Shown here: positions 36,634 to 45,714 of the stretch, piece by piece | Position numbering within the stretch: the stretch's first letter is position 1 | Layout of the letters: the number at the start of each line of letters is the position of its first letter | Made by a program: the position numbers and the translations under genes | Notes under the pieces: generated by a model | Database searches by the model: none | What the model was told of the DNA's origin: nothing | The model's input: the letters and a program-made list of their open reading frames with translations, nothing else | NCBI RefSeq assembly: GCF_001299635.1 | Contig: NZ_JRHN01000046.1 | Coordinates: forward strand, 1-64,000 | Origin: Clostridioides difficile | GTDB lineage: Bacteria; Bacillota; Clostridia; Peptostreptococcales; Peptostreptococcaceae | DNA: 64,000 bases | Direction: 5' to 3'

Positions 36634-38505
36634 TTACCAACCTAGTATTTTAGCTATCTTTTGCATTACTGTCAATTCAACCCCGTTACCTATTTGAGTT
36701 ACTTCTGCACCAAGATTTAATTTTTTATCAAGAGCACTTTTTTGTGAATCTGTTATGTCATTTTTAGCTAGAAGTATTGGACCTTTGCCTGCTGCTAGAG
36801 GACCTGCTGCTAATGCATCTACTAGCATACTATTATTTCCATATCCATCTTTAGCTATATATAATTTATCTAATTTACTATAATATGTCTCTATAACTTT
36901 GGCATTAGTATCGTGTCTTGTTTCTCCTTCAACTCTTTGAACCTTTCTATCTTTATCAATATCAATAAGTTGATTTTCAATTTGGCTAGATACATTGTTA
37001 GAACCACCAACTATACCAATCTCTTTCCCATCCATCAATTTGATAGCTTCTGCTGAGAGCTCATTCCAACCATTTACTATTATAGGAGCCTTAAGTTCAG
37101 CAGCTTTAGCAGCTATACTCATAGCATCAGCTTCACCTTTCGCACCTACTACAAATGCATCTTTAAAAGAACCCATAGCTTTTGCTACTGCTACAGAAGT
37201 TGTATGTCTATCATCTCCAGCTAGTCTTTCAACATTTTTAGTTACTGATTCTAATTGCTTTTTAGCTGTATTTGATACTGCTGATTCTCCTCCAACTATA
37301 TATATTTTAGCTGATGGACTTTTCTTAATTATATCTTTTATATAGTCTAAAGTTACTTTTGGTATTTCATTGTCAGATGCTAATAATATAGGTGCCTTTT
37401 TAGATTGAGCTAGTGGTGTAGCTGCTAATCCATCAACTAGTTTATTTGAATTAACTATAACTACATTGTCAGTATATTTTGTTTGTTTTGCTATAGCTAC
37501 AGCAGTTGCATATCTATCATCTCCAGCTATCAATTTAACTTTTGAATTTCCTTCTAATGCAGATTTAGCATCTTTTAAATCCTTCTCATTAGTACTTTCT
37601 ACAGTAAGCTCTATAGCTTTTCCAGATGTATCAGTATACTTAACAGTAAATTTATATTTTCCTGTTTCTGAATCTTTTGCTGAAATATCACTAATTGATT
37701 TTGATGTGCCATTTACTACCATATTACCTTTAACAGTTAATCTATATCCATCATATAAATCTTGTGGTGAAACTGTATTTAGGTCACTATTTTTTATAGT
37801 TATTTCAGCTAATTTAACATCAGCTATGTCTTTAGTTCCTACTAAACCTAACTTATTTATTTTATTTACTTTAAATCCTTCTACAGATGGGTCTAAGTTT
37901 GTTCCAGTTGAATCAACTGGATTTGCTACTAAATCAATTTTTTCATCACCAATACTTACCTCTATAGTTTTAGAAGTTATTGTTTCTTTTTTATCCCTTA
38001 AAGTTATAACTAGCTTGTCTTTAGCACTGTCATATGAAGCCTTTACATCTGCAACTCCATAAATTCCATTAGTTTCAGTTTTAGCTTTTTCTGTTATAGC
38101 ATTAGCTTCAGCTGAAAGGTCTGCTGAGTTTTCATATTTTTCAATTGCTTCAGCAACTACTTCATTAGTACTGTTTGTTGTATGCCCTTTATCTGTTATA
38201 GTTACTAGAAGTTCTTTATTTTCTCCCAAGGCATTTACTAATTTTTCTAATTCATCTATGTTAGTTATTATTTTTAACTGTGATGAAGTTTCACCAACTT
38301 TTATTTCATATATTGGTTGTCCAACTTGAGAACCTCCAGTGTACTTTTGAGACATTAAGTCTCTAACTTTTGAAACTAATTCTGTAGCTTCTTTTTTAGT
38401 TATTGTTTCTTTTTTTACCTGTGTAGTTTCTGCAGCAAAAATTGGAGCTACTGATGTACTTATCATTGCAGCTGCCATAACTATAGAAAGATTTTTTCTA
38501 TTCAT
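36634..38505 (-). CDS. cwp2: Cwp2, CWB2 cell-wall protein related to Cwp8
   Basis: The 623-residue protein has a signal peptide (cleavage near IFA/AET, residue 25). The N-terminal surface-exposed region spans about 27-320 with segments such as KKEATELVSKVRDLM, ITDKGHTTNSTNE and SPQDLYDGYRLTVKG. CWB2 repeats at about 325-623 bind PSII. The N-terminal region is homologous to that of Cwp8 along its length. Cwp2 is among the more abundant C. difficile surface proteins and its N-terminal part is reported to affect adhesion. It has its own strong promoter and a 425-bp gap from secA2. The start ATG follows AGGGGG. Confidence 0.92.
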   Translation of the reverse strand: MNRKNLSIVMAAAMISTSVAPIFAAETTQVKKETITKKEATELVSKVRDLMSQKYTGGSQVGQPIYEIKVGETSSQLKIITNIDELEKLVNALGENKELLVTITDKGHTTNSTNEVVAEAIEKYENSADLSAEANAITEKAKTETNGIYGVADVKASYDSAKDKLVITLRDKKETITSKTIEVSIGDEKIDLVANPVDSTGTNLDPSVEGFKVNKINKLGLVGTKDIADVKLAEITIKNSDLNTVSPQDLYDGYRLTVKGNMVVNGTSKSISDISAKDSETGKYKFTVKYTDTSGKAIELTVESTNEKDLKDAKSALEGNSKVKLIAGDDRYATAVAIAKQTKYTDNVVIVNSNKLVDGLAATPLAQSKKAPILLASDNEIPKVTLDYIKDIIKKSPSAKIYIVGGESAVSNTAKKQLESVTKNVERLAGDDRHTTSVAVAKAMGSFKDAFVVGAKGEADAMSIAAKAAELKAPIIVNGWNELSAEAIKLMDGKEIGIVGGSNNVSSQIENQLIDIDKDRKVQRVEGETRHDTNAKVIETYYSKLDKLYIAKDGYGNNSMLVDALAAGPLAAGKGPILLAKNDITDSQKSALDKKLNLGAEVTQIGNGVELTVMQKIAKILGW

Positions 38506-38558
38506 AGTATTTTCCCCCTAAAAAATTCAATTTTTCATCATTTTTTCCTTATTTACCA

Positions 38559-38587
38559 ATTATAATATATATTTGATATTATTTCAA
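38559..38587 (-). promoter_or_regulatory. Sigma-A promoter of cwp2
   Basis: TTGAAA and TATAAT are separated by 17 bp on the minus strand, about 54 bp upstream of the start codon. An imperfect TGTTAC/TGTATA pair with 5-bp spacing lies about 70 bp upstream; it does not fully match a WalR site. Confidence 0.75.
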
Positions 38588-38787
38588 TAAATAGGCTATA
38601 TTGTAATAATTAACCATTTAGTATGAAATTCTTTTTTATACTTTATTTTTTAAACATTTATGTATACAAAAAAGTAACAAAATTGTAATTTTTTTTTATA
38701 ATCCAGTTTATAACTGATAGACTTTTCATCTTCTTTATAGTATAATATTAAATGGAAGAAAGAAATTTCAAGCATCTCTTTTTTCCG

Positions 38788-38798
38788 TATTTCTCACA
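38788..38798 (-). repeat. TGTGAGAAATA element, copy after the secA2 terminator
   Basis: The 11-bp sequence TGTGAGAAATA on the minus strand follows directly after the secA2 terminator, about 280 bp upstream of cwp2. The same sequence is at the slpA transcription start and after the slpA terminator. No -10 element lies in front of this copy. Confidence 0.5.
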
Positions 38799-38801
38799 CA
38801 G

Positions 38802-38830
38802 AAAAAGAAGCTGATTTTCAGCTTCTTTTT
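38802..38830 (-). terminator. Terminator of secA2
   Basis: AAAAAGAAGCTGA pairs perfectly with TCAGCTTCTTTTT (13 bp) around a 3-nt loop, with T-rich sequence built into the stem end. The rest of the 425-bp gap downstream holds the cwp2 promoter and otherwise AT-rich sequence. Confidence 0.85.
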
Positions 38831-38930
38831 CATTTATATGAATTTACTAATTTAATTATAATCTTATCATATATAAATCAAAATACTTATTATTACCTAT
38901 TTTTAATGAAGGTAATCTAAGTTATCATTT

Positions 38931-41276
38931 TTAATTAAATTTATATAGGTATTGTACTGTTGTTTCCCTTATATTTTTATTTAGTTCTTCAAACATATCG
39001 TATCCTTCTAAAGCATATTCCTTAAATGGATCTTTTTGAGCATAAGATTTTAGACCTACATACTGTCTCAATTGTTCCATAGCATCTATATGGTCTATCC
39101 AGTATTGGTCAACTACTTTTAAAAGTACTGTCTTTTCCAACTCTGCAACCTTTTCAATACCAACCATCATCTTTTTCAAGTCATAAACTCTTTTTGAAAT
39201 TTCATAAGTGCTATCAACTATTTCTTGAACACTTTTTTTATCTACTCCAGGAATTAATAATGTATCTGCTGGCATAAATGTACTATATAAGTGTTTAAAA
39301 TATCCATAATAATCTCTTTTTCTTCCAACTAAATAAGTTTCTCCTGCTTCTTGTATGATGTCCTTAACCATTTTTTGAATATCTGATTGAATATCCTCAT
39401 CATTTAGAACTTTATTTCTTTCATTGTATATAACTTTTCTCTGTTCATTTATAGTATCATCATATTTAAGAACATTTTTTCTTATTTCAAAGTTTTTACC
39501 TTCTACACCTTTTTGTGCTCTTTCTATAGCTCTTGTAAGTGCTTTGCTTTCAATAGCTGTATTTTCCTTTGAACTAGTTCTCTTCATAAGTTTCTCTATA
39601 GTTTTTCCACCATAAAGTTTTATTACATCATCTTCAAGACTTACAAAAAATCTTGATGTCCCTGGGTCTCCTTGACGACCAGAACGACCTCTAAGTTGGT
39701 TATCAATTCTTCTTGATTCATGTCTTTCTGTTCCTATAACGTAAAGACCACCTAAGTTTTTAACTTCTTGTTCTTCTTCTTTATCTCCTGCTCCTAAAGA
39801 AATATCAGTTCCTCTACCTGCCATATTTGTGGCAATTGTTATAGCATCCAATTTACCAGCTTTAGAGATTATTTCTGCCTCTTTATCATGTTGTTTTGCG
39901 TTTAAGACTTGGTGTTTTATACCTTGTTTTTTAAGCATTTTGGATAACTTCTCCGACTTTTCAACAGAAACTGTACCAACAAGTATTGGCTGTCTAGTCT
40001 TATGTATCCTTATTATTTCTTCTACAACAGCATTGTATTTTTCTTCTTCTATTTTAAATACTTTATCATGTAAATCAGCTCTAATAACTGGTTTGTTAGT
40101 TGGAATTTGAACAACATTTAATTTATAAATTGATTCAAATTCTCCTTCTTCTGTCTTTGCAGTACCAGTCATTCCTGAAAGTTTTTCATACAATCTAAAG
40201 AAATTTTGATAGGTAACAGTAGCCATAGTTTTAGACTCATTTTTTATTTCAACACCTTCTTTAGCTTCTATAGCTTGGTGAAGTCCATCTGTATATCTTC
40301 TTCCATCCATTACTCTTCCTGTAAATTCATCAACTATCATTACTTCTCCCTCTGAAATAACATAGTCAACATCTTTTTCCATAAGCTTATGACCTCTCAA
40401 AGCTTGATTTATATGATGGTATAATTCTATATTTTTTATATCAGTAAGATTTTCTATACCAAAAAATGATTCTGCATTACTTATACCATTTGCTGTTAAT
40501 GCTATAGTTTTATCTTTTCTATCTACCTCAAAATCTTCTTCTTTGACAGTTTTTATAAAGCTATTTGCTAATTCATAAAGTTTTAAGTCTTCATCTCCAT
40601 CTCCTGCGATAATAAGTGGAGTTCTAGCTTCATCTATTAATATTGAGTCTACTTCATCCACTATAGCAAAATTTAATTCTCTTTGTACTTTATGAGACAA
40701 ATCTGGTACCATGTTATCTCTTAAATAGTCAAATCCAAATTCACTATTTGTACCATAAGTTATATCACATTTATATTGTTGTTTTCTTATATTTGGTTCT
40801 TGGTTAGATATAATTACTCCCACTGTCATACCAAGAGATTCATAAACAGGTCTCATAAGTTCCTTATCACGTTCTGCTAGATAATCATTTACTGTGATTA
40901 CATGTACACCTTTCCCAGTAAGAGCATTTAGATATACTGGTGCCACCTCAACTAATGTTTTACCCTCACCAGTTCTCATCTCTGCTATTTTACCTTGGTG
41001 TATTACTATACCACCAATTAACTGTACTCTATATTGGCGCATCCCAAGTTTTCTTTTTGATACTTCTCTTACAACAGCAAATGCTTCTGGAAGTATATTA
41101 TCTAAAGTTTCACCTTTTTCAATTCTCTCTTTAAATATAGCTGTCATATTTTTTAATTCTTCATCTGACAGCTTTTTCATACTATCTTCTAATTCATCTA
41201 TTTTATCTACTATAACATTTAATTTCTTTATTTCTTGTTCATCTGCTTTGTCAAGTATTGCATCTACAACTGACAT
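38931..41276 (-). CDS. secA2: SecA2, accessory Sec translocase ATPase
   Basis: The ATG of MSVVDAILDKA lies 7 bp after AGGAGG, giving 781 residues; an earlier start would include the ribosome site. SecA features are in order: Walker A RTGEGKTLVE near residue 100, DEVDSILIDEARTPL near 205, helicase motif IGTERHESRRID near 500 and RGRSGRQGDPG near 515. There is no C-terminal zinc-binding tail, as expected for a SecA2. SecA2 is known to export SlpA and other Cwps in C. difficile, and it lies directly downstream of slpA. A TATAAT upstream (41309-41314) suggests its own promoter, although no good -35 is seen. Confidence 0.95.
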   Translation of the reverse strand: MSVVDAILDKADEQEIKKLNVIVDKIDELEDSMKKLSDEELKNMTAIFKERIEKGETLDNILPEAFAVVREVSKRKLGMRQYRVQLIGGIVIHQGKIAEMRTGEGKTLVEVAPVYLNALTGKGVHVITVNDYLAERDKELMRPVYESLGMTVGVIISNQEPNIRKQQYKCDITYGTNSEFGFDYLRDNMVPDLSHKVQRELNFAIVDEVDSILIDEARTPLIIAGDGDEDLKLYELANSFIKTVKEEDFEVDRKDKTIALTANGISNAESFFGIENLTDIKNIELYHHINQALRGHKLMEKDVDYVISEGEVMIVDEFTGRVMDGRRYTDGLHQAIEAKEGVEIKNESKTMATVTYQNFFRLYEKLSGMTGTAKTEEGEFESIYKLNVVQIPTNKPVIRADLHDKVFKIEEEKYNAVVEEIIRIHKTRQPILVGTVSVEKSEKLSKMLKKQGIKHQVLNAKQHDKEAEIISKAGKLDAITIATNMAGRGTDISLGAGDKEEEQEVKNLGGLYVIGTERHESRRIDNQLRGRSGRQGDPGTSRFFVSLEDDVIKLYGGKTIEKLMKRTSSKENTAIESKALTRAIERAQKGVEGKNFEIRKNVLKYDDTINEQRKVIYNERNKVLNDEDIQSDIQKMVKDIIQEAGETYLVGRKRDYYGYFKHLYSTFMPADTLLIPGVDKKSVQEIVDSTYEISKRVYDLKKMMVGIEKVAELEKTVLLKVVDQYWIDHIDAMEQLRQYVGLKSYAQKDPFKEYALEGYDMFEELNKNIRETTVQYLYKFN

Positions 41277-41400
41277 ATAAGTACCTCCTTTTCTATTGTC
41301 CAATTACTATTATACATTAAAAATCCATAATAGTAGACAATTATTTTGATTTATAGTATAATGATTTTACTTAAATAAATTAAACATCTTTTTATTTAGG

Positions 41401-41411
41401 TATTTCTCACA
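41401..41411 (-). repeat. TGTGAGAAATA element, copy after the second slpA hairpin
   Basis: The 11-bp minus-strand sequence directly follows the hairpin at 41412-41443 and precedes secA2 by about 125 bp. It is identical to the copy after the secA2 terminator and to the one at the slpA transcription start. Confidence 0.5.
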
Positions 41412-41443
41412 TAAAATAGAGGCTATTTATAGCCTCTATTTTA
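41412..41443. terminator. Perfect 14-bp hairpin between slpA and secA2
   Basis: TAAAATAGAGGCTA pairs with TAGCCTCTATTTTA around TTTA. With the stronger hairpin nearer slpA it forms a tandem terminator; T residues in the stem end allow function on both strands. Confidence 0.7.
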
Positions 41444-41465
41444 TTTTATATTTATTTTTTGTTAT

Positions 41466-41497
41466 AAAAAAGACTCCTCATATGAGAAGTCTTTTTC
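41466..41497 (-). terminator. Primary terminator of slpA
   Basis: AAAAAGACT pairs with AGTCTTTTT and CTCAT with ATGAG inside (one mismatch), followed on the minus strand by TTTTTTATAAC. It lies 27 bp beyond the slpA stop codon. Confidence 0.85.
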
Positions 41498-41523
41498 TAT
41501 TTAAAGCTTTATTAAAACTTATA

Positions 41524-43689
41524 TTACATATCTAATAAATCTTTCATTTTGTTTATAACTGAAGAAGCTATACCTTTACCTACTTGAACTAAGTTAGTTC
41601 CACCATTTTTAGAAACTGCTTTACTTACAGCCACATTTTGGTCAGAAGATAAAGTGTCAGTAGCTAATATAATTGGAGCTGGAGACTCTTTGAATCTACC
41701 TGCTATTGGAGCTGCTGCTAATGCATCTACTAATTGATCTTCTTTAGTAGAACCATCTTTTGCAACAAAATAGTTTACAACTTCACCGTCTGTAAAGTAA
41801 TCATCTTCTTTTAATACTTCAGCATTAGTTGCTTGTCTATCATCTCCACTTATTCTGTCTGGAGTTTTTCCAGTTGCACTATCTATTGAATCTTCAATTT
41901 CTTTAGATACACTATTTTTTCCACCTATTATATCAACATCAGAAGTTCCTAAGAAACTCTTAGCATCATCACTTATTTCTTTTGCTTTTCCATCTACAAC
42001 TACTATTGGAGTAGCATCTCCATCTTTAAGTTGAGAAGCAACTGGAGCTATACTCATAGCATCTGCTAATCCAGTACCTCCAACTACGAATGCTTTATCA
42101 TTATCAAGACCTATTTCATCAGCTATTGCTAAAGAAGTTTCATATCTATCTTCTCCTGATAATCTTGTAACTTTAAGACCCATATTTTTTAATTCATTTT
42201 CTACATCTTTAGATATAGAATTAACTCCACCAGCTAAATATACTTTTTTAGAAGTATTTATACCAGTATCACTCTTCAAGTTCATAACTCTTTTTATTTC
42301 AGATTTTACTGATGAATCTAATTTATCTTTTGAAGTTAATAATAATGGAGCTGTTTTTTCTGAAGCTAATGGTGATGCAACAAGTCCATCAACTATAGAT
42401 GTAGATCCAACTAATACTATATTATTAACTGCATCATCAGTTATTGCATTTTTATCATCAGAATTATAATATTTACTACTTAATTCTATAGCAGTTTCTA
42501 TTCTATCTTCTCCTGCTACTGTTACAACATTTGAGTAAGTATTATTGTATGTTTTTAAGTCATCTACATAATCTTTTAAATCTTTTAATTTATTAGCTTT
42601 TATAACTACTTTAGCTGGTGTATCTTGATTAGCTATTGTATCATTTGCTGACTTAGTTTCTAATCTCTTACCATCTGGATAAAGAACTATTTGATATTTT
42701 CCATTAACTAATTGAACTAACTCAGATTCTATACCATCATTTAATAATGATACTATTGCTTTATATGCATTAGAGACTTCATCTTGGTCAAATACATATT
42801 TTTTAGCCAAGTTTTCAGCTGATGTATATGAACTCGCATCTACATCAATTGATTCTTCCTTTGCATTTATAACTCTTACATTTATAGTACCTTCTTTTGC
42901 TAAATCACTATTTTCTTTAGTAACAAGTCCTGTCACTGTAACAGCAGTAGCTGGCGAACCAGTAAGACTAACTTTTAATGACTTATTGAAATCAATTGAC
43001 TCTCCTCCACCTGAAAATTCAAGATTAGAAGCAATGTCAGTTATAGCAAGAGCACCTGTATGTAATACTCCAACTTTATTATATTTATCTGTAGTTGAAA
43101 CTGGAGTTAATTCAACAGTATATCCAGCATCATCACTTCCGCCACTTTTAACTGCGAATGTAGCAACATCTTTAACTTTAAGTGGTTTTGTAGCAGCTAC
43201 ACTATTATCAGGAGTAAGACCATCTCCATCTTTAGCAACCATACCAAATTTTTCTTTAGTTGCTACATCAATAACTGTATTCTCATTAAGAGACTTCAAT
43301 TTTGTAACAATTGCTTCTGCTTCTGCATTAGTAGTTATAATTTGAGCATCTAAATCATATTCTACTGCAAAATCAACATAATCTCCATCACCTAACTTAT
43401 CTAATTGTGTATTAACAAGATTGTATAATGTCTCAGCTGCAGCATCTCTATCTACTTTCTTAGTAGCATCTTTAGCTTTTACTGAACCTACTTCTCCACC
43501 ATTAAAAGATACTGTTACTGTTTTTATGCTTTTATCTTTTAACCCATCTTGTAATTGTTTTACTGCCTTTTTCCAATCATTTTTAACTACAGTATAACCA
43601 TTTGTTCCAGTAGTTGCAGCAAATACTGGAGCTGCCGAAGCCACTACTGTTAATGCTGACATAGCTACTGCTATATTTTTCTTATTCAT
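41524..43689 (-). CDS. slpA: SlpA, S-layer protein precursor (LMW and HMW subunits)
   Basis: The 721-residue precursor has a 24-residue signal peptide (cleavage FA/ATTG). Residues 25 to about 364 form the low-molecular-weight subunit, the outer and antigenically variable part. Residues from about 365 (ANKLKDLKDYVDD) form the high-molecular-weight subunit; that sequence is the known N-terminus released by Cwp84 cleavage. The HMW subunit has three CWB2 repeats from about 388 to 721 (VAGEDRIETAIE, RLSGEDRYETSLA, RISGDDRQATNAE). The two subunits form the paracrystalline S-layer, held on PSII. The start ATG follows GGGAGG. It has a consensus promoter, a leader of about 85 nt and tandem terminators, as expected of the most abundant surface protein. 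Confidence 0.97.
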   Translation of the reverse strand: MNKKNIAVAMSALTVVASAAPVFAATTGTNGYTVVKNDWKKAVKQLQDGLKDKSIKTVTVSFNGGEVGSVKAKDATKKVDRDAAAETLYNLVNTQLDKLGDGDYVDFAVEYDLDAQIITTNAEAEAIVTKLKSLNENTVIDVATKEKFGMVAKDGDGLTPDNSVAATKPLKVKDVATFAVKSGGSDDAGYTVELTPVSTTDKYNKVGVLHTGALAITDIASNLEFSGGGESIDFNKSLKVSLTGSPATAVTVTGLVTKENSDLAKEGTINVRVINAKEESIDVDASSYTSAENLAKKYVFDQDEVSNAYKAIVSLLNDGIESELVQLVNGKYQIVLYPDGKRLETKSANDTIANQDTPAKVVIKANKLKDLKDYVDDLKTYNNTYSNVVTVAGEDRIETAIELSSKYYNSDDKNAITDDAVNNIVLVGSTSIVDGLVASPLASEKTAPLLLTSKDKLDSSVKSEIKRVMNLKSDTGINTSKKVYLAGGVNSISKDVENELKNMGLKVTRLSGEDRYETSLAIADEIGLDNDKAFVVGGTGLADAMSIAPVASQLKDGDATPIVVVDGKAKEISDDAKSFLGTSDVDIIGGKNSVSKEIEDSIDSATGKTPDRISGDDRQATNAEVLKEDDYFTDGEVVNYFVAKDGSTKEDQLVDALAAAPIAGRFKESPAPIILATDTLSSDQNVAVSKAVSKNGGTNLVQVGKGIASSVINKMKDLLDM

Positions 43690-43767
43690 TTCTTAAATTC
43701 CTCCCAACATTATATTAAATTACATCTCTTTATTATGTACATAGAATAATCATCCATATATTCCTAA

Positions 43768-43778
43768 TATTTCTCACA
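43768..43778 (-). repeat. TGTGAGAAATA element at the slpA transcription start
   Basis: This motif begins 6 bp after the slpA -10 element, so it should form the very 5' end of the mRNA. The cwp8 promoter has TGTGGGAAATA at the same distance. Two more exact copies lie after terminators in the S-layer cassette. Confidence 0.55.
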
Positions 43779-43783
43779 TCTCT

Positions 43784-43812
43784 ATAATAATCCATTTTTA
43801 TTCTTTTTGCAA
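43784..43812 (-). promoter_or_regulatory. Sigma-A promoter of slpA
   Basis: TTGCAA and TATTAT are separated by 17 bp on the minus strand, about 95 bp upstream of the start codon. Spacing and the following sequence are the same as for cwp8. Confidence 0.75.
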
Positions 43813-43898
43813 GCTATTTTTTTAAATTATTATTTTCTCCAGATATATGAACTTTTATACCCAAAACTTCAAGATGTAACAAGCTAATAAATTTAATT

Positions 43899-45485
43899 TT
43901 ACTTATTTAAAAATTCTTGAGTAGCATATACTTGTCCATCTGGTAATATGTATAATCCAAATCCAGTATATGCAAAGTTGTTATTTAACATGTTTTCGTT
44001 ATATTTATCAGACTTTTTCCAAACTGTAAATATTACATTTGCCACTTCTCTAGCATCTTTTGTTGTATAAGTACTCTTTGTAGTAAGTGGAACAAAAGCT
44101 ATATTTTCTTCACTTCTCATTCCATTAGAAAATAATTCTGCGGCATTTTTACCATTTATTACATGTGCGAATTCTCCTTTATCAGCCATATACTTAGACC
44201 AATAATTTGCCATTCCTTGTAAATTTTTAGATACTTGTAATGGCTCTTTCCCTTTTTCTTTTCTATAAGAATTTACCAAATTGTACATTTCACTAGAAAC
44301 CATCATTTTAAAATCAGTACTATTCATATCATTAGTCTTATATTCAAGTACATTTATCTCTACACTTATTGATGTAGTTTTTCCACCAATATCAGTAGCT
44401 TTTATAGTCACTTTATATTTACCAACCTTATCAGTATTAACTTCTCCTATAAGTTCTGGTTTTAATTCATTTCCCTTATTATCCTTCGCAACTATATTTA
44501 ACTTACCTATATCAAACTTATCTCCTTGATATACATTTAAATTCCCAACTGTTATTGTTGGTGCACTTGCATCCAATGATGATGCACTTAAACATTGTTG
44601 TAGTGTTTTCTCATCTATTCCTCCTAGTGCTGTGATTTTATCAGCACTTCTAAGTACAGACTTATCACTACTTCCATCAACTAATACAATTGGTGCATTT
44701 TTAGCTATAGAAGAACCAGCAACTGCATCCACTAATTGGAATCCTTTAGAAAGATAGAACTCTTTTGCTGAACTATAAAAATGTTTTATAACTTTTTTAT
44801 TAGTTTCAAATCTATCTTCTCCTGCTAATCTAACTGCATTGGTTTTCTTAACTAGGTCATTACTTATTATTTCTTCTGAACCAAGTGCATAACATTGTAC
44901 ACCTTCTTTTTTCTCAAATGGTACACTTTTCCCATCAGTTAAAATTATAGGGGCACCATCTCTTGATGCTACTGATGATACACTCATTGCATCTGCTTCA
45001 CCTTTATACCCATTAGTTATAAAAACCTTATCTATAGTCTTTATTGAAGCTATTTCCTTTGCTATAAGATAACTTGTTTCTATTCTATCATTACCACCTA
45101 TTCTTTTAACTTCTATACCTTTTTGCTTTAATTTATTTTCAACTGACTTCCCTATTGAATCTTCAGTTCCTATTATGTAGACCTTCTTTACATCTTTTAA
45201 CATACTTTCTGTATCTGATGGTATATTATTTTTTTGAGATAATAATATAGGTGCTTTAACTGCCCCTGCTAATCCACTTGCACTAAGCCCATCTGCTAGA
45301 GTATTGTCTGTGTTTACTAATACTACATTTTCATATGTTTGCTTCTGCGCAATTTTTGCAGCTGTCTCATATCTATCTTTCCCTTGTATCTTTTCTATAC
45401 TTGAAAGTGCATTAATGTTTAGTGTTCCTGCCATTATTAATGATACTGCCAATCCTATTGATAATATTCTCTTATTTGCTTTCAT
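43899..45485 (-). CDS. cwp12: Cwp12, CWB2 protein with Ig-like and CAP (SCP/PR-1) domains
   Basis: The 528-residue protein has a signal peptide (cleavage near INA/LSS, residue 26) and three CWB2 repeats at about 28-300. A DUF5011/Ig-like domain at about 308-382 (NVYQGDKFDIGKL, VGKYKVTIKATDIGG) is followed by a CAP domain at about 393-528. CAP features are NLVNSYRKEKGKEPL, the His in EFAHVING and the acidic SEENIAF, with a terminal GFGLYILPDGQVYATQEF. CAP proteins in bacteria are poorly understood; wall or lipid binding has been suggested. It is a close paralogue of Cwp11 next door. It matches CD2794. The start ATG follows GGAGGGG. Confidence 0.9.
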   Translation of the reverse strand: MKANKRILSIGLAVSLIMAGTLNINALSSIEKIQGKDRYETAAKIAQKQTYENVVLVNTDNTLADGLSASGLAGAVKAPILLSQKNNIPSDTESMLKDVKKVYIIGTEDSIGKSVENKLKQKGIEVKRIGGNDRIETSYLIAKEIASIKTIDKVFITNGYKGEADAMSVSSVASRDGAPIILTDGKSVPFEKKEGVQCYALGSEEIISNDLVKKTNAVRLAGEDRFETNKKVIKHFYSSAKEFYLSKGFQLVDAVAGSSIAKNAPIVLVDGSSDKSVLRSADKITALGGIDEKTLQQCLSASSLDASAPTITVGNLNVYQGDKFDIGKLNIVAKDNKGNELKPELIGEVNTDKVGKYKVTIKATDIGGKTTSISVEINVLEYKTNDMNSTDFKMMVSSEMYNLVNSYRKEKGKEPLQVSKNLQGMANYWSKYMADKGEFAHVINGKNAAELFSNGMRSEENIAFVPLTTKSTYTTKDAREVANVIFTVWKKSDKYNENMLNNNFAYTGFGLYILPDGQVYATQEFLNK

Positions 45486-45578
45486 CGAACCCCTCCTACT
45501 AATTTTTTATATAATTCAGCTAATCATAAATTACATCCTCAGTAGTGATTCCCTCAAAATTTATAAATTACTAAAATA

Positions 45579-45650
45579 AAAAACATCTAAGATACCATAA
45601 TCTGTAAGATGATAACAAAGCAGATTATAAAAAGTACATTAGATGTGATT
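45579..45650 (-). terminator. Terminator of cwp11
   Basis: ACATCTAA pairs with TTAGATGT and ATAATCTG with CAGATTAT inside, an imperfect long hairpin followed on the minus strand by TTTTTTATTTT. Confidence 0.65.
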
Positions 45651-45714
45651 TTCATTTTATGATATCAGTAAATTAATAAAAAAACAAGATTTATGGAAAT
45701 TTTTACAAGCCAAC

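Noticed and set aside
38640-38700. WalR box upstream of cwp2
   Set aside because: The second half-site reads TGTATA instead of TGTWAH and the pair lies about 70 bp from the -35, so the match is too weak.
41309-41340. Complete secA2 promoter
   Set aside because: A perfect TATAAT is present but no -35 element at 16-18 bp; only the -10 is mentioned in the gene entry.
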